A stretch of 64,000 nt of DNA from Streptococcus sp. VT 162 (GCA_000688775.2 CP007628.2:1736001-1800000); one strand, 5' to 3'; counted from the first letter of the stretch, positions 20,936 to 30,409 are shown. Made by a program: numbers and translations. The notes: generated by a model not told the origin, from the sequence alone.

Positions 20936-23900
20936 ATGAAAAAGATCCCATCTCAAACTGAGAAAAAAATGATTTATGGTATCCGTTCCTTGAAGAACGG
21001 AACTGGTTCTGTCCTTATTGGTGCCAGCATTATCCTGCTTTCTGCTGCAATGCCAACTATTTCGGCTAACGAAAACCTGCCTCAAACTCAGGAAAATACC
21101 AGCGCTGTGACCAAGGCCCCTACTGAGACTGAAACGAGTCAAACTCAAACGGAAACGCCTATTTCTGAACAAAAGAATGCAAACGCTTCCCTTGATTCTA
21201 AAAAAGAAGCTCCAGCTATGGAAACTACTACAGCGCCAGAAACACCCAAAACAGAAGATGCTACTACAAGCCAGGCTAACAGCACTGCAACGCCAACTTC
21301 AGAACAAAAACCACAAGCTGACACATCTTCTGAAGAACCCATCGCAGACAACCACTTCCGCATCCATGTAAAAAAACTCCCTGAAGAAAACAAAGATTCT
21401 CAAGGTCTTTGGACTTGGGACGATGTTGAGAAGCCGTCTGAAAACTGGCCCAATGGAGCCAAGTCCTTCAAGGATGCCAAGCAAGATGACTACGGCTATT
21501 ACCTAGATGTCAAACTCAAAAATGAGCAAGCCAAGAAAGTCAGCTTCCTTATCAACAATACCAAGGGGGATAACCTGACAGGGGACCGTTCTGTAGAGCG
21601 CCTCTCTCCAAAAATGAATGAGGCTTGGCTAGATGAAAACTACAAGGTACACAACTACCGTCCTCAGCCAGCAGGAACTGTCCGTGTCAACTATTACCGC
21701 ACAGATGGCAACTATGACAAAAAATCTCTCTGGTATTGGGGCGATGTTAAAAACCCAAGCAGTGGAGAATGGCCTGACGGTACTGACTTTACAGCAACTG
21801 GAAAATATGGCCGTTACATTGATATCCCACTCAATGAAGCTGCAAGAGAATTTGGATTTTTATTACTAGACGAAAGCAAGAAAGGCGATGATGTGAAAAT
21901 CAGAAAAGAAGATTATAAATTCACTGATCTAAAAAATCACAGTCAGATTTTCCTCAAAGATGATGACGAAACCATCTACACCAACCCCTACTACGTTCAC
22001 GATATCCGTATGACTGGTGCCCAACACGTGGCTAAATCTCGTATCGAAAGCAGTTTTTCTACCCTCGTTGGAGCTAAGAAAGACGATATCCTCAAACACT
22101 CCAGCATCACTGATTACCTAGGGAATAAAGTAGCTATCACAGACGTGGAAGTGGATGAGGCAGGTAAAAAAGTGACCTACATCGGCGACTTCTCTGACAC
22201 TCAACACCCTTACACTGTCAGCTACAATTCAGACCGCTTTACCACACGTTCAAGCTGGCGCCTCAAGGATGAGTCCTACAGTTACGATGGGCCACTCGGC
22301 GCAACTCTGAAAGAAGATGGCAAGCGTGTTGACCTCACCCTCTGGTCTCCAAGTGCTGATAAGGTTTCCGTTGTTGTCTATGACAAGAAAGACCCTGAAA
22401 AGGTAGTTGGAACTGTCCCCCTTGAAAAAGGAGAAAAAGGAACCTGGAAACAAACTCTGGATGCAAACTCTGGTCTCGGTATCAGCAACTACACTGGCTA
22501 CTACTACCACTACCAAATCGAGCGCCAAGGTAAAACTGTCCTCGTTCTTGACCCTTATGCCAAATCATTAGCGGCTTGGAACAGTGACCTAGCAAAAACA
22601 GATGCCGCTCATAAGGTCGCTAAAGCTGCCTTTGTCGATCCAGCGAAGTTAGGTCCGCAAGACTTGACCTATGGAAAGATTCGTAACTTCAAATCACGTG
22701 AAGATGCCGTTATCTATGAAGCTCATGTGCGTGACTTCACTTCGGATCCTGCCATCGCAAAAGACTTGACCAAACCATTCGGTACCTTCGAAGCCTTTAT
22801 CGAAAAATTAGACTATCTCAAAGACTTGGGTGTGACCCACATCCAGCTCCTTCCAGTCTTGTCTTACTACTTTGTCAATGAATTGAAAAACCATGAACGT
22901 TTGTCTGCCTACGCTTCAAGCAACAGCAACTACAACTGGGGATATGACCCTCAAAACTACTTCTCCTTGACTGGCATGTACTCAAGCGATCCTAAGGATC
23001 CAGAAAAACGTATCGCAGAATTCAAAAACCTCATCAACGAAATCCACAAACGTGGCATGGGGGCTATCTTGGATGTGGTCTACAACCATACTGCAAATGT
23101 TGATATTTTTGAAGATATTGAGCCAAATTACTATCACTTTATGGATGCAGACGGAACTCCACGTACTAGCTTCGGAGGCGGTCGTTTGGGAACTACCCAC
23201 TACATGTCTAAACGTGTCTTGGTAGACTCTATCAAGTATCTGGTTGAAACTTACAAAGTAGATGGTTTCCGCTTTGATATGATGGGTGACCACGATGCGG
23301 CTTCTATCGAAGAAGCTTACAAGGCTGCACGCGCCCTCAATCCAAATCTCATCATGCTAGGTGAAGGCTGGAGAACCTATACTGGTGATGAAAATGCGCC
23401 TGTGCAACCTGCTGACCAAGATTGGATGAAGAAAACAGATACTGTCGCTGTCTTTTCAGACGACATCCGCAACAACCTCAAGTCTGGCTATCCAAACGAA
23501 GGTCAACCTGCCTTTATCACAGGTGGCAAACGCGATATCAATACCATCTTTAAAAATCTCATTGCCCAACCAACCAACTTTGAAGCAGACAGTCCTGGAG
23601 ATGTTATCCAGTATATCGCAGCCCATGATAACTTGACCCTCTTTGACATCATTGCCCAGTCTATCAAAAAAGACCCAAGCAAGGCTGAAAACTACGCTGA
23701 GATCCATCGTCGTTTGCGACTTGGAAACCTCATGGTCTTGACCGCTCAAGGAACTCCGTTTATCCACTCTGGTCAGGAATACGGACGTACCAAACAATTC
23801 CTTGATCCAGCCTATAAGAATCCTGTCTCAGAGGATAAGGTTCCAAACAAGTCTCACTTGTTGCGCGACAAGGACGGCAAGCCATTTGTCTATCCTTACT

Positions 23901-24628
23901 TTATCCATGACTCTTACGACTCTAGTGATGCTGTCAACAAGTTTGATTGGACCAAGGCAACAGATGGCAAAGCATATCCTGAAAATGTCAAGAGCCGTAA
24001 CTACATGAAAGGATTGATCGCCCTTCGTCAATCGACAGATGCCTTCCGACTCAAGAGTCTGCAAGACATCAAAGAGCGCGTCCACCTCATTACTGTTCCA
24101 GGACAAAATGGCGTTGAAAAAGAAGATGTGACCATCGGCTACCAAATCACCGCTCCAAATGGTGATGTCTACGCTGTCTTTGTCAATGCGGATGATAAGG
24201 CTCGTGAATTTACTCTAGGAACTGCCTTTGCTCACTTGAGAAAGGCCGAAGTTCTCGCAGATGAAAACCAAGCAGGACCAGTAGGAATTGCTAACCCTCA
24301 AGGTCTCGAATGGACTGAAAAAGGCTTGAAATTGAACGCTCTCACTGCTGTCGTTCTCCGCTTGTCTCAAGGTGGTGCCATTGTCGCTCCAGCTGTGGAA
24401 GAAAAACCAGAATTTGACCTTTCTAGCTTGGAAGTCGAACCAGAACAAGGTCAAGCTCAAAACCTAGCAGCCAATCCTGAAACTCAAGAAACTGCTACAG
24501 AGGCTCACTCTCAGAACCTCCTTCCAAACACAGGAACTGAGAGCAAATCCCTCCTTGCCCTTGCTGGATTCAGCATCCTTGCCTTTCTCGGACTTGGATG
24601 GTTGATAAAGAACAAGAAAAAGAAATAA
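20936..24628 (+). CDS. pulA: Cell-wall anchored pullulanase
   Basis: The product is 1230 residues from ATG 20936, 7 nt after AAGGAG. Order of parts: YSIRK-like signal peptide (IYGIRSLKNGTGSVLIGA), a Thr/Glu-rich linker, two CBM41 glycan-binding modules (about 140-245 and 245-350, each with W-x-W or W-Y-W near its start), a CBM48-like module, and a GH13 catalytic domain. The catalytic domain has the pullulanase signature YNWGYDP near 666, nucleophile Asp in DGFRFDMMGD near 780, acid/base Glu in GEGW near 811, and AAHDN. The C-terminus is a sortase signal, LPNTG near 1196, then a hydrophobic stretch and KNKKKK. It degrades alpha-1,6 branches of glycogen on the cell surface. By recall it corresponds to SpuA/SP_0268. 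Confidence 0.96.
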   Translation: MKKIPSQTEKKMIYGIRSLKNGTGSVLIGASIILLSAAMPTISANENLPQTQENTSAVTKAPTETETSQTQTETPISEQKNANASLDSKKEAPAMETTTAPETPKTEDATTSQANSTATPTSEQKPQADTSSEEPIADNHFRIHVKKLPEENKDSQGLWTWDDVEKPSENWPNGAKSFKDAKQDDYGYYLDVKLKNEQAKKVSFLINNTKGDNLTGDRSVERLSPKMNEAWLDENYKVHNYRPQPAGTVRVNYYRTDGNYDKKSLWYWGDVKNPSSGEWPDGTDFTATGKYGRYIDIPLNEAAREFGFLLLDESKKGDDVKIRKEDYKFTDLKNHSQIFLKDDDETIYTNPYYVHDIRMTGAQHVAKSRIESSFSTLVGAKKDDILKHSSITDYLGNKVAITDVEVDEAGKKVTYIGDFSDTQHPYTVSYNSDRFTTRSSWRLKDESYSYDGPLGATLKEDGKRVDLTLWSPSADKVSVVVYDKKDPEKVVGTVPLEKGEKGTWKQTLDANSGLGISNYTGYYYHYQIERQGKTVLVLDPYAKSLAAWNSDLAKTDAAHKVAKAAFVDPAKLGPQDLTYGKIRNFKSREDAVIYEAHVRDFTSDPAIAKDLTKPFGTFEAFIEKLDYLKDLGVTHIQLLPVLSYYFVNELKNHERLSAYASSNSNYNWGYDPQNYFSLTGMYSSDPKDPEKRIAEFKNLINEIHKRGMGAILDVVYNHTANVDIFEDIEPNYYHFMDADGTPRTSFGGGRLGTTHYMSKRVLVDSIKYLVETYKVDGFRFDMMGDHDAASIEEAYKAARALNPNLIMLGEGWRTYTGDENAPVQPADQDWMKKTDTVAVFSDDIRNNLKSGYPNEGQPAFITGGKRDINTIFKNLIAQPTNFEADSPGDVIQYIAAHDNLTLFDIIAQSIKKDPSKAENYAEIHRRLRLGNLMVLTAQGTPFIHSGQEYGRTKQFLDPAYKNPVSEDKVPNKSHLLRDKDGKPFVYPYFIHDSYDSSDAVNKFDWTKATDGKAYPENVKSRNYMKGLIALRQSTDAFRLKSLQDIKERVHLITVPGQNGVEKEDVTIGYQITAPNGDVYAVFVNADDKAREFTLGTAFAHLRKAEVLADENQAGPVGIANPQGLEWTEKGLKLNALTAVVLRLSQGGAIVAPAVEEKPEFDLSSLEVEPEQGQAQNLAANPETQETATEAHSQNLLPNTGTESKSLLALAGFSILAFLGLGWLIKNKKKK

Positions 24629-24745
24629 CACTCAATGAAAATCAAAGGGTAAACTAAGAAGCTAGTCACAGGCTGCTCAAAACACTGGTTTGAGGTTGTA
24701 GATAAGGCGAAGCTGACGAGGTTTAAAGAGATTTTCGAAGAGTAT
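24628..24745. repeat. BOX element (boxA, partial boxB, boxC)
   Basis: This 118-bp repeat begins on the last base of the pulA stop codon and ends GAGTAT. It contains the boxC end (ACTCAATGAAAATCAAAGGG), a boxB-like middle (GCTCAAAACACTGGTTTGAG) and boxA (AAGGCGAAGCTGACGAGG). It is more complete than the copy at 4624. Confidence 0.87.
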
Positions 24746-24763
24746 AACCTAGCCCTCCTATAG

Positions 24764-24813
24764 AAAAACACCCTATGATTAGAAGAATCTTCTAGTCATG
24801 GGGTGTTGTTTTT
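24764..24813. terminator. Terminator of the amino-acid transporter operon
   Basis: A long imperfect stem (CACCCCATGACTAGAAGA / TCTTCTAATCATAGGGTG on the minus strand) with a T run follows the ABC ATPase gene and can also stop pulA read-through. Confidence 0.85.
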
Positions 24814-24829
24814 ATGATACACTTAGCTA

Positions 24830-25594
24830 TCAAATCATATATTCTACACTATAGCTAGCGTCTGATAAGATACGAGCCAGGAACTGCTTGGTTCGTTCTT
24901 CTTGTGGACGACTAAAGAAATCATGTGGATTGTTCTCCTCTACGATACGGCCTCCATCCATGAAAATAACGTGGTTGGCGACATCTCTAGCAAATCCCAT
25001 CTCATGCGTGACGACCACCATGGTCACACCTTCTCCCGCCAACTGTTTCAGAACATCCAAAACATCTCCAACCAACTCAGGGTCTAGTGCTGATGTTGGT
25101 TCATCTAGCAAAATGACCTCGGGTTTGACGGCAATAGCACGCGCAATTCCTATTCGTTGTTGTTGCCCTCCAGATAGTTGTGAAGGGTAGTAGTCTTTGT
25201 AGGCTAGTAAACCAACTTTTTCCAAGGCATATTCTGCACGTTTTAGCGCTTCTTCCTTGGGAACTTTACGAGCGACGATCAGGCCTTCTAGAATATTTTC
25301 CAGAGCAGTTTTGTTTGCAAAAAGATTGTAGTGCTGGAAAACAAAGGCTGTTTTTTGGCGAATTTCTAGAATGTCTTTCTTGCTTAATTTGGCCAAGTCA
25401 TAAGTTTTTCCTGCCAAGGTCAAACGGCCACTGTCAGCTTTTTCTAAGTGATTGAGACAACGGAGAAAGGTCGTTTTTCCCGAACCTGATGGTCCTAAGA
25501 TAACGACGACATCCCCTTGGTTGACCTGGAGATTGACATCCTCCAAAACCTGCCTCTCTCCAAATGTTTTTGCGATATGTTCTACTTGTAACAT
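24830..25594 (-). CDS. Amino-acid ABC importer ATPase (cystine/polar amino acid type)
   Basis: This 254-residue ATPase has Walker [10 protein letters not shown] near 34, Q-loop VFQHYNLF, signature [15 protein letters not shown] near 140, Walker [12 protein letters not shown], and switch [19 protein letters not shown] His. Polar-amino-acid ATPases (GlnQ/TcyN) share exactly this layout. The SD AGGAGG is strong. It is the last gene of a seven-gene minus-strand string. TcyN of the B. subtilis cystine importer is a reasonable relative, but the substrate is inferred. Confidence 0.93.
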   Translation of the reverse strand: MLQVEHIAKTFGERQVLEDVNLQVNQGDVVVILGPSGSGKTTFLRCLNHLEKADSGRLTLAGKTYDLAKLSKKDILEIRQKTAFVFQHYNLFANKTALENILEGLIVARKVPKEEALKRAEYALEKVGLLAYKDYYPSQLSGGQQQRIGIARAIAVKPEVILLDEPTSALDPELVGDVLDVLKQLAGEGVTMVVVTHEMGFARDVANHVIFMDGGRIVEENNPHDFFSRPQEERTKQFLARILSDASYSVEYMI

Positions 25595-25603
25595 CCTGTC
25601 CTC

Positions 25604-26326
25604 CTATACGAAACGCGCGCTAGATGCTTTTGCACTCTTTTCTTTTTTCACATAGCCTTTCTCCAGTAGGGAGAAGCCCCACTGAATCAAACCACAGATC
25701 AAAATATACTGCAAAAAGATCACAAAATAAGACTCAAAATACTGGTAACCGTAGGACGCTTCTACACGAGCAATAGCGGTGATGTCCTTGATGGTCATAA
25801 CAAAAACCAGGGAGGTCCCTTTGACGATATTGATCACCAGATTGGCCAAGTTAGGCAAGGCTGAGCGCAAGGCTTGAGGAAAAACAATCCTTAGATAGGC
25901 CTGGGTTGTAGTCAGCCCAATCGCATGCGCTGCCTCTAGTTGCCCCTTGTCCACCGTCAAGATAGCTGAACGCAAAATCTCCGACAAACTCCCGACTGTC
26001 ATCAAACTATAAATGATAAAGGCATAATAGAGAGGATCAAGCTTGAAAATATCAAAGTCACTTCCTATGCTTTTGAGAAATTGATTCAGCAAACTTGGAA
26101 ACAAACTATAAAAGAAGAGAATCAATAAAATCGGAGGAGTCGCTCGGATAAAGGCCAGATAGACCAGAGAAAAACTCCTCACACCTCGAACCTTGTAAAT
26201 CTGCCCCAAGGCTAAAAATAGAGCCGGTAAAAAGCTTAAGACCATAGCCACAATCATGATAATCAAGGTGATTGGCACACCCTTCAAGGTCTCCAGAAAG
26301 GTCTTTACAATATAGTCTATATCCAT
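25604..26326 (-). CDS. Amino-acid ABC importer permease
   Basis: The product is 240 residues with five or so helices and the inner-membrane component signature in LSEILRSAILTVDKGQLEAAHAIGLT (the EAA loop that docks to the ATPase). It belongs to the His/Glu/Gln/Arg/opine permease family. It starts 3 nt after the next permease's stop, so the two form a heterodimeric channel. Confidence 0.93.
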   Translation of the reverse strand: MDIDYIVKTFLETLKGVPITLIIMIVAMVLSFLPALFLALGQIYKVRGVRSFSLVYLAFIRATPPILLILFFYSLFPSLLNQFLKSIGSDFDIFKLDPLYYAFIIYSLMTVGSLSEILRSAILTVDKGQLEAAHAIGLTTTQAYLRIVFPQALRSALPNLANLVINIVKGTSLVFVMTIKDITAIARVEASYGYQYFESYFVIFLQYILICGLIQWGFSLLEKGYVKKEKSAKASSARFV

Positions 26327-26329
26327 TTC

Positions 26330-27022
26330 TTACCTCCCTTTTGTTTCCAAAGACTTCTCAAGCAAACGACTCAAGCTAGAAATAACCAAGGCAATCCCCC
26401 AGTAAAGAAGCGCAACTGCCGTATAGGTTTCCAGAGAGTAGTTCCCTAAATTGCGACTGATCAAGAGATTGCCTGCCCCCATAACATCAACAAAACCAAT
26501 CGTATAAGCCAAGGCAGCATCCCGCATGAGATTAAGAATAGCGGTCGTTATATTGGGAAGAGCAACTTGAAAAGCTTGGGGAAAAATGATTCTCCAAAAA
26601 GTCTGACTTGGAGTCAAACCAATACTAAGCCCGGCCTCTGTCTGCCCCTTTGGAATAGCTTGATAGGCCGCCTTGAAAACCTCGGCAACAATAGCCGCAA
26701 ACAAGAGAATCATCGTCAAGAGAACAAAAATAGTTTTAGACCAGTTGTTGATATCCAAACCAAGCCACCATTTCAGAAATTCTGGCAAGCCATAAAAGAC
26801 TAGAAAAAGCAAGACAATCGGCGGTGTACAACGAAGGGTAAAGATATAGCTTTTGGAAATCGCTGCAAAACTCTTGTCATCTCCTACTTGTGCCCAGGCC
26901 AAGAGACCTCCAAAAAGGGAACCAAGAAGAGTGGTAAAAAAGAGAATGGACAAGGTCATAGGAAGTGCCTTCCATAAGGTCGGCAAAAACTGAAAGACCT
27001 TGGAAAAATCATAAGAAACCAT
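26330..27022 (-). CDS. Amino-acid ABC importer permease
   Basis: This 230-residue permease of the same family as its neighbour has the EAA loop AEVFKAAYQAIPKGQTEAGLSIGLT. It starts 32 nt after the substrate-binding protein gene, with AAAGGG as a modest ribosome site. Pairs of non-identical permeases of this kind occur in cystine importers (TcyL/TcyM). Confidence 0.93.
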   Translation of the reverse strand: MVSYDFSKVFQFLPTLWKALPMTLSILFFTTLLGSLFGGLLAWAQVGDDKSFAAISKSYIFTLRCTPPIVLLFLVFYGLPEFLKWWLGLDINNWSKTIFVLLTMILLFAAIVAEVFKAAYQAIPKGQTEAGLSIGLTPSQTFWRIIFPQAFQVALPNITTAILNLMRDAALAYTIGFVDVMGAGNLLISRNLGNYSLETYTAVALLYWGIALVISSLSRLLEKSLETKGR

Positions 27023-27054
27023 GCAAAACCCTTTCTAGTCTTGTAATTTCTGGT

Positions 27055-27933
27055 CTAGTCTTTGTCTACATAACTAAAGACATCTTCTTTAAAGTATTGC
27101 TGAGATAGCTTAGCAAGCGTGCCATCTTCCTTCAACTCTTTGATTGCTTTTTCATATTCTTTAGCGAATTTCTCACCCTTTTCATCACGGTGAATCAAGG
27201 GATAAGTTGGAATACCCTTGTATGGGAACCAGCTGAGTTTATCCGCATATTGGTGGTAAGGGCCATCTTCTGCGGTAACTGCTTTTTCAAAGGACAGTTT
27301 GATATCAAAGAAGGCGTCATAACGTCCTTCCAAGACCCAGGCATAGGCATCTGCCACTTTAAAGGATTCAGCTGCTGTTAGCTCAATCGGTGCATCCTGA
27401 TGTTTTTCATTGTAGCTGGTGATGACATTCCATTGAGCATTCTGTGGAGAGATGGGAACCAATTTCCCTTTATTCTTAGCAAAGTCATCAATGGTTTTGT
27501 ATTTCTGTTCATCTTCTTTTCTGACAGTAAATCCGATGATGCTCGCTCCGACTGGTTCAGATGGAATGACAAACTTTTTAGCTCGTTCATCTGTGTACCA
27601 AGCTCCCTTGGTTCCGATGTCATACTTGCCTGATTCCAGACCAATCAAGAGGTCATCATCACTGGTACCCGTATATTCAAATTGATAGTTTGCCAACTTC
27701 TCATCAACAGCCTTCAAAACAGCTACCTCATAACCATCTGATTCCCCTTTTTCATTGACAAAGTCATAAGGTACATAGTTTTGTGTATGGGCAACCTTCA
27801 AGGTTATAACTTCAGCAGACGAAGCCGTTTCTCCCTCCTTGGCTGGAGCGCCAACTAAACTTCTCCCGATAATCGTTGCCCCAATTACTGCAACAACTGC
27901 TACACCACCGATAATCCATGCTTTTTTACTCAT
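27055..27933 (-). CDS. Amino-acid ABC importer substrate-binding protein
   Basis: This 292-residue family 3 solute-binding protein has an N-terminal hydrophobic anchor (WIIGGVAVVAVIGATII) with no lipobox Cys, so it is tethered by the helix rather than as a lipoprotein. The mature part has the pattern NYVPYDFVNEKGESDGYEV, then DLLIGLESGKYDIGTKGAWYTDERAKKF. The closest match I recall is the TcyJ/TcyK group for cystine and related sulfur compounds. It starts 11 nt after the 27945 enzyme stop codon and is thus coupled to it. Confidence 0.9.
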   Translation of the reverse strand: MSKKAWIIGGVAVVAVIGATIIGRSLVGAPAKEGETASSAEVITLKVAHTQNYVPYDFVNEKGESDGYEVAVLKAVDEKLANYQFEYTGTSDDDLLIGLESGKYDIGTKGAWYTDERAKKFVIPSEPVGASIIGFTVRKEDEQKYKTIDDFAKNKGKLVPISPQNAQWNVITSYNEKHQDAPIELTAAESFKVADAYAWVLEGRYDAFFDIKLSFEKAVTAEDGPYHQYADKLSWFPYKGIPTYPLIHRDEKGEKFAKEYEKAIKELKEDGTLAKLSQQYFKEDVFSYVDKD

Positions 27934-27944
27934 CTTTTTCTCCT

Positions 27945-28943
27945 TTAGTTTTCAAGCGCTTCTCTCACCCACTGGATACGTTCAACTGCGATATCACTTG
28001 GAATGGTACAATCTGCCCCAAGTACCAAGCCCTGTTCCCCAGCTTCTGCAACTAGTTTCTTTGCCTCAGCCTGAATGGCATCCTTGCTACCAGTATACAG
28101 CAAGCCTGTCTTGCCATTTTCGAATCCTCCAAGAACCGTACGTCCCTTGAAAATCTCACGACCTTCCTTGAGAGTGATTCCCTCTGGTCCTACAGCCCAG
28201 TTAAAGACTTGGGCTGGGTAGTCTGCAAAAAGATGAATATCATTTCGCGCTCCCTCGTAGCCACAGATATGAAGAACAGTGACGCCACCAACAGCACTAG
28301 CTGCTTCCAGAACCGTTATCTCGCTAGGTGCAATGACGGCTTGATAATCTGCTGCTGACACTCGTTGATCTTGGATGCTTTGCACGCTGAGGTAGATTCC
28401 ATCTGCACCAGCCTCTTCGATGATAGCTCGACTGAGACTAGCAATATCCTCTGCAATCACATCCAACACCTTTTTAAGGGCTTCAGGATCTTCCACCAGA
28501 AAGTCCGCAATAAGGTCATCGCCACCAGACACTTCCCCAAGCAACCACTTGAGATAGGTCACAGGAGCAAAAATATTGTAAATCGCAACGATATCTTCTG
28601 TAAACTCTTGCTTGATTTTCTTAACCAAGTTCACCTGCTCTTTTATCCAAGCATGATCTGGTCCGAGTGTTTGAATGGTCGCCAATTCTTGAAGTGATTT
28701 GCCTTTGGCAATCGCTGGATTTGGATAAGCAAAGTAGCCATCACTCATGAGTTTGATAAAGTCTGGCTGAACTTCTCGGATAAAGCGCTTATGGCCCTCA
28801 ATATTCTTCTCGATAATGACTGGATTTGAGAATCCATGTAGCCATTCGTCTTCGGATGTGAAATGGTGCCAAAAACCAACTGGCACACGATCAACCTTTT
28901 CACCTCTAAATGCTTTTAAAACCCATTCTTTTTTTTCTGACAT
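27945..28943 (-). CDS. UroD/MtaA-CmuA superfamily protein, zinc methyltransferase type
   Basis: This 332-residue TIM-barrel protein of the URO-D-like superfamily is unlikely to be haem uroporphyrinogen decarboxylase. It carries VLHICGYEG near 227 and LGADCTIP near 312, giving the His-X-Cys plus Cys set that binds zinc in MtaA/MtbA/CmuA methyltransferases, and lacks the decarboxylase N-terminal RQAGR-type motif. Those enzymes move methyl groups to or from thiols. Inference: it may demethylate or methylate a sulfur compound brought in by the adjacent transporter. Coupling is tight on both sides (2 nt and 11 nt). Confidence 0.82.
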   Translation of the reverse strand: MSEKKEWVLKAFRGEKVDRVPVGFWHHFTSEDEWLHGFSNPVIIEKNIEGHKRFIREVQPDFIKLMSDGYFAYPNPAIAKGKSLQELATIQTLGPDHAWIKEQVNLVKKIKQEFTEDIVAIYNIFAPVTYLKWLLGEVSGGDDLIADFLVEDPEALKKVLDVIAEDIASLSRAIIEEAGADGIYLSVQSIQDQRVSAADYQAVIAPSEITVLEAASAVGGVTVLHICGYEGARNDIHLFADYPAQVFNWAVGPEGITLKEGREIFKGRTVLGGFENGKTGLLYTGSKDAIQAEAKKLVAEAGEQGLVLGADCTIPSDIAVERIQWVREALEN

Positions 28944-28945
28944 TC

Positions 28946-29149
28946 TTATTCTCCATTTCTTACTTTTTCAACTAATAAACTGCTTGCGATATCATTCGAG
29001 CGTAGAAAGGGAAGACTGGACTTGGAAAAATCCTGAACTCCACGACATCTCTCTCCATTTTTGCAGTGCCCATTTTTTACGACGCTTATGGCAACCAAAG
29101 CCAGCAAACCGATAACTGCAATGAAGATGCCCCATCTTTTACTTTTCAT
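28946..29149 (-). CDS. Small membrane-anchored protein of unknown function
   Basis: This 67-residue product starts after a strong AAAGGAGGAG. It has one hydrophobic helix (WGIFIAVIGLLALVAISVV) and a short external part containing NGHCKNGERC. It lies between the two UroD-like genes, 11 nt after one and 2 nt before the other. The N-terminus resembles the anchor of the neighbouring solute-binding protein, so it may be a remnant of a second binding protein. Alternatively it is a real small subunit with a possible metal site. Confidence 0.6.
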   Translation of the reverse strand: MKSKRWGIFIAVIGLLALVAISVVKNGHCKNGERCRGVQDFSKSSLPFLRSNDIASSLLVEKVRNGE

Positions 29150-29160
29150 AGCTCCTCCTT

Positions 29161-30184
29161 TTAGAGAACAGCTGCCTGTCGAATCCAGTCCAACCTCTCT
29201 AAGTCAAAGTCATCTGGAACAGTACAGTCAGCTCCCAGAAGAACGCCTTTACTACCAGCTTCAGCCAACAACCGCCTTGTTTCATCTTGCAATTCCGCCT
29301 TGGAACCTTGATAAAGCAAGCTTTTCTTGCCATTTTCGAATCCACCTAAAACGGCCTTTCCTGGAAACAACTCTTGCCCCTGTGTCAAACTAACATCCTC
29401 ATGGTGGGTCGCCCAGTTGACCACTTGAGCTGGATAGTCCTTAAATATCGTCACATCATTGCTCGCACCTTCAAAACCACAGATATGGAGGATATTGATC
29501 CCACCAACCTGATTGGCTGCTTCCAAAATCGCTATATTGCTCGGTTCGATATAGGTTTGGTAGAGTGCTGGTGTAATGCGCTCATCTTGAATTTCCTGGG
29601 TGCTGAGGTAAATCCCGTCAACACCGCCTTGCTGAATGATTTTCTGAGTTAGGGAAGCAATATCTCCTGCAATCACATCTAGAATAGCTCTAAATTGCTC
29701 AGGATTTTCAAGCAATAGATCAGCCACTTCCCTATCTCCTCGAGAAGTTTCTGTACGGAACCAGCGCTTGAGGTAGGAGATCGGCGAAAAGATATTGTAG
29801 AAAGAAGCAATCTCTTCGGTAAAGGTCTCTCGAATCGCTTGTACCACTTCCACCTGTTGCTGAATCCATGGGTTGTTGCTGAATCCATGGGTGTTCCTCA
29901 CCAATCGACTCAATAGAAGTCAGCTCCTGAATGCTTGCAATCTTAGGACTATAGACATTACTTGGATAAAGGAAAAAACCGTCGCTCATAATTTTGACAA
30001 AATCAGGGCGAATCCTTCCCACATAGTTGCGATGCCCGTCAACACTTTTTTGAAAGATACGTGGATTATTTAATCCCTGCCCCTTTTCTTCGAGTGTTAC
30101 AAAATGAAACCAAAATCCCACAGGAACTCTTTCCACTTCATCGCCTCGAATCGCTCTAAAGACTAGATCTCTTTTACTTGCCAT
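29161..30184 (-). pseudogene. Second UroD/MtaA-like gene, frameshifted by a 19-bp tandem duplication
   Basis: Start ATG 30184 follows AAGGAGAGAGGT. The N-terminal part reads normally to EEHPWIQQQ, then shifts frame and stops near 29732. The remainder continues in another frame from about 29892 to 29161. Two identical 19-nt units (29855-29873 and 29874-29892) sit at the break. Removing one restores HPWIQQQVEVVQAIRETF and a full-length protein of about 335 residues. The zinc motif (LHICGFEG, LGADCTVP) is conserved. It is a paralogue of the intact 27945 gene and first in the operon. It may be a switchable gene rather than dead. Confidence 0.88.
29855..29892. repeat. Perfect 19-bp tandem repeat inside the UroD-like gene
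   Basis: Two adjacent identical units start TGTTGCTGAATCC. Because 19 is not divisible by three, one extra unit breaks the frame. The same pair occurs again at 31586-31623. Confidence 0.95.
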
Positions 30185-30240
30185 ACCTCTCTCCTTCCAT
30201 TTGGATTGAAACCATCTTACCACTCCTTTTCCCCTTTTCC

Positions 30241-30282
30241 CAATATATATTGACTATCAACTCGATTGGAAATTTTTATATC
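30241..30282 (-). promoter_or_regulatory. Probable promoter of the UroD-ABC operon with putative operator copy 1
   Basis: A 12-bp palindrome CAATATATATTG (30241-30252) contains a -10-like TATATT about 60 nt before the first gene. Next to it lies a 29-nt motif (30254-30282: CTATCAACTCGATTG, then an A/T run ending TATATC) that recurs at 30381-30409 with 24 of 29 positions identical. It looks like a regulator site at the -35 region; the regulator is unknown. Confidence 0.5.
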
Positions 30283-30380
30283 TATGAAGAAAAAAATCCC
30301 TGAAAAGCTTGATGTTACTAGCCTTTCAAAGATTCACTTTATTTTCATCTATTTTTCAAAAAGGAACTGATATAGATTTT

Positions 30381-30409
30381 CTATCAAGCCGATTGAATTT
30401 TTTTATATC
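30381..30409. repeat. Putative operator copy 2
   Basis: This 29-nt motif CTATCAAGCCGATTG plus A/T run is 127 bp from copy 1 in the same orientation. A third, partial copy (TCAACTGATTGAATTT...) lies at 31641-31663. The rest of the 30185-30551 gap is A/T-rich, with only the lipoprotein promoter recognisable. Confidence 0.55.

Noticed and set aside
27945-30184. Haem biosynthesis uroporphyrinogen decarboxylases
   Set aside because: No other haem genes are present. The zinc His-X-Cys and Cys motifs indicate the MtaA/CmuA-type branch instead.
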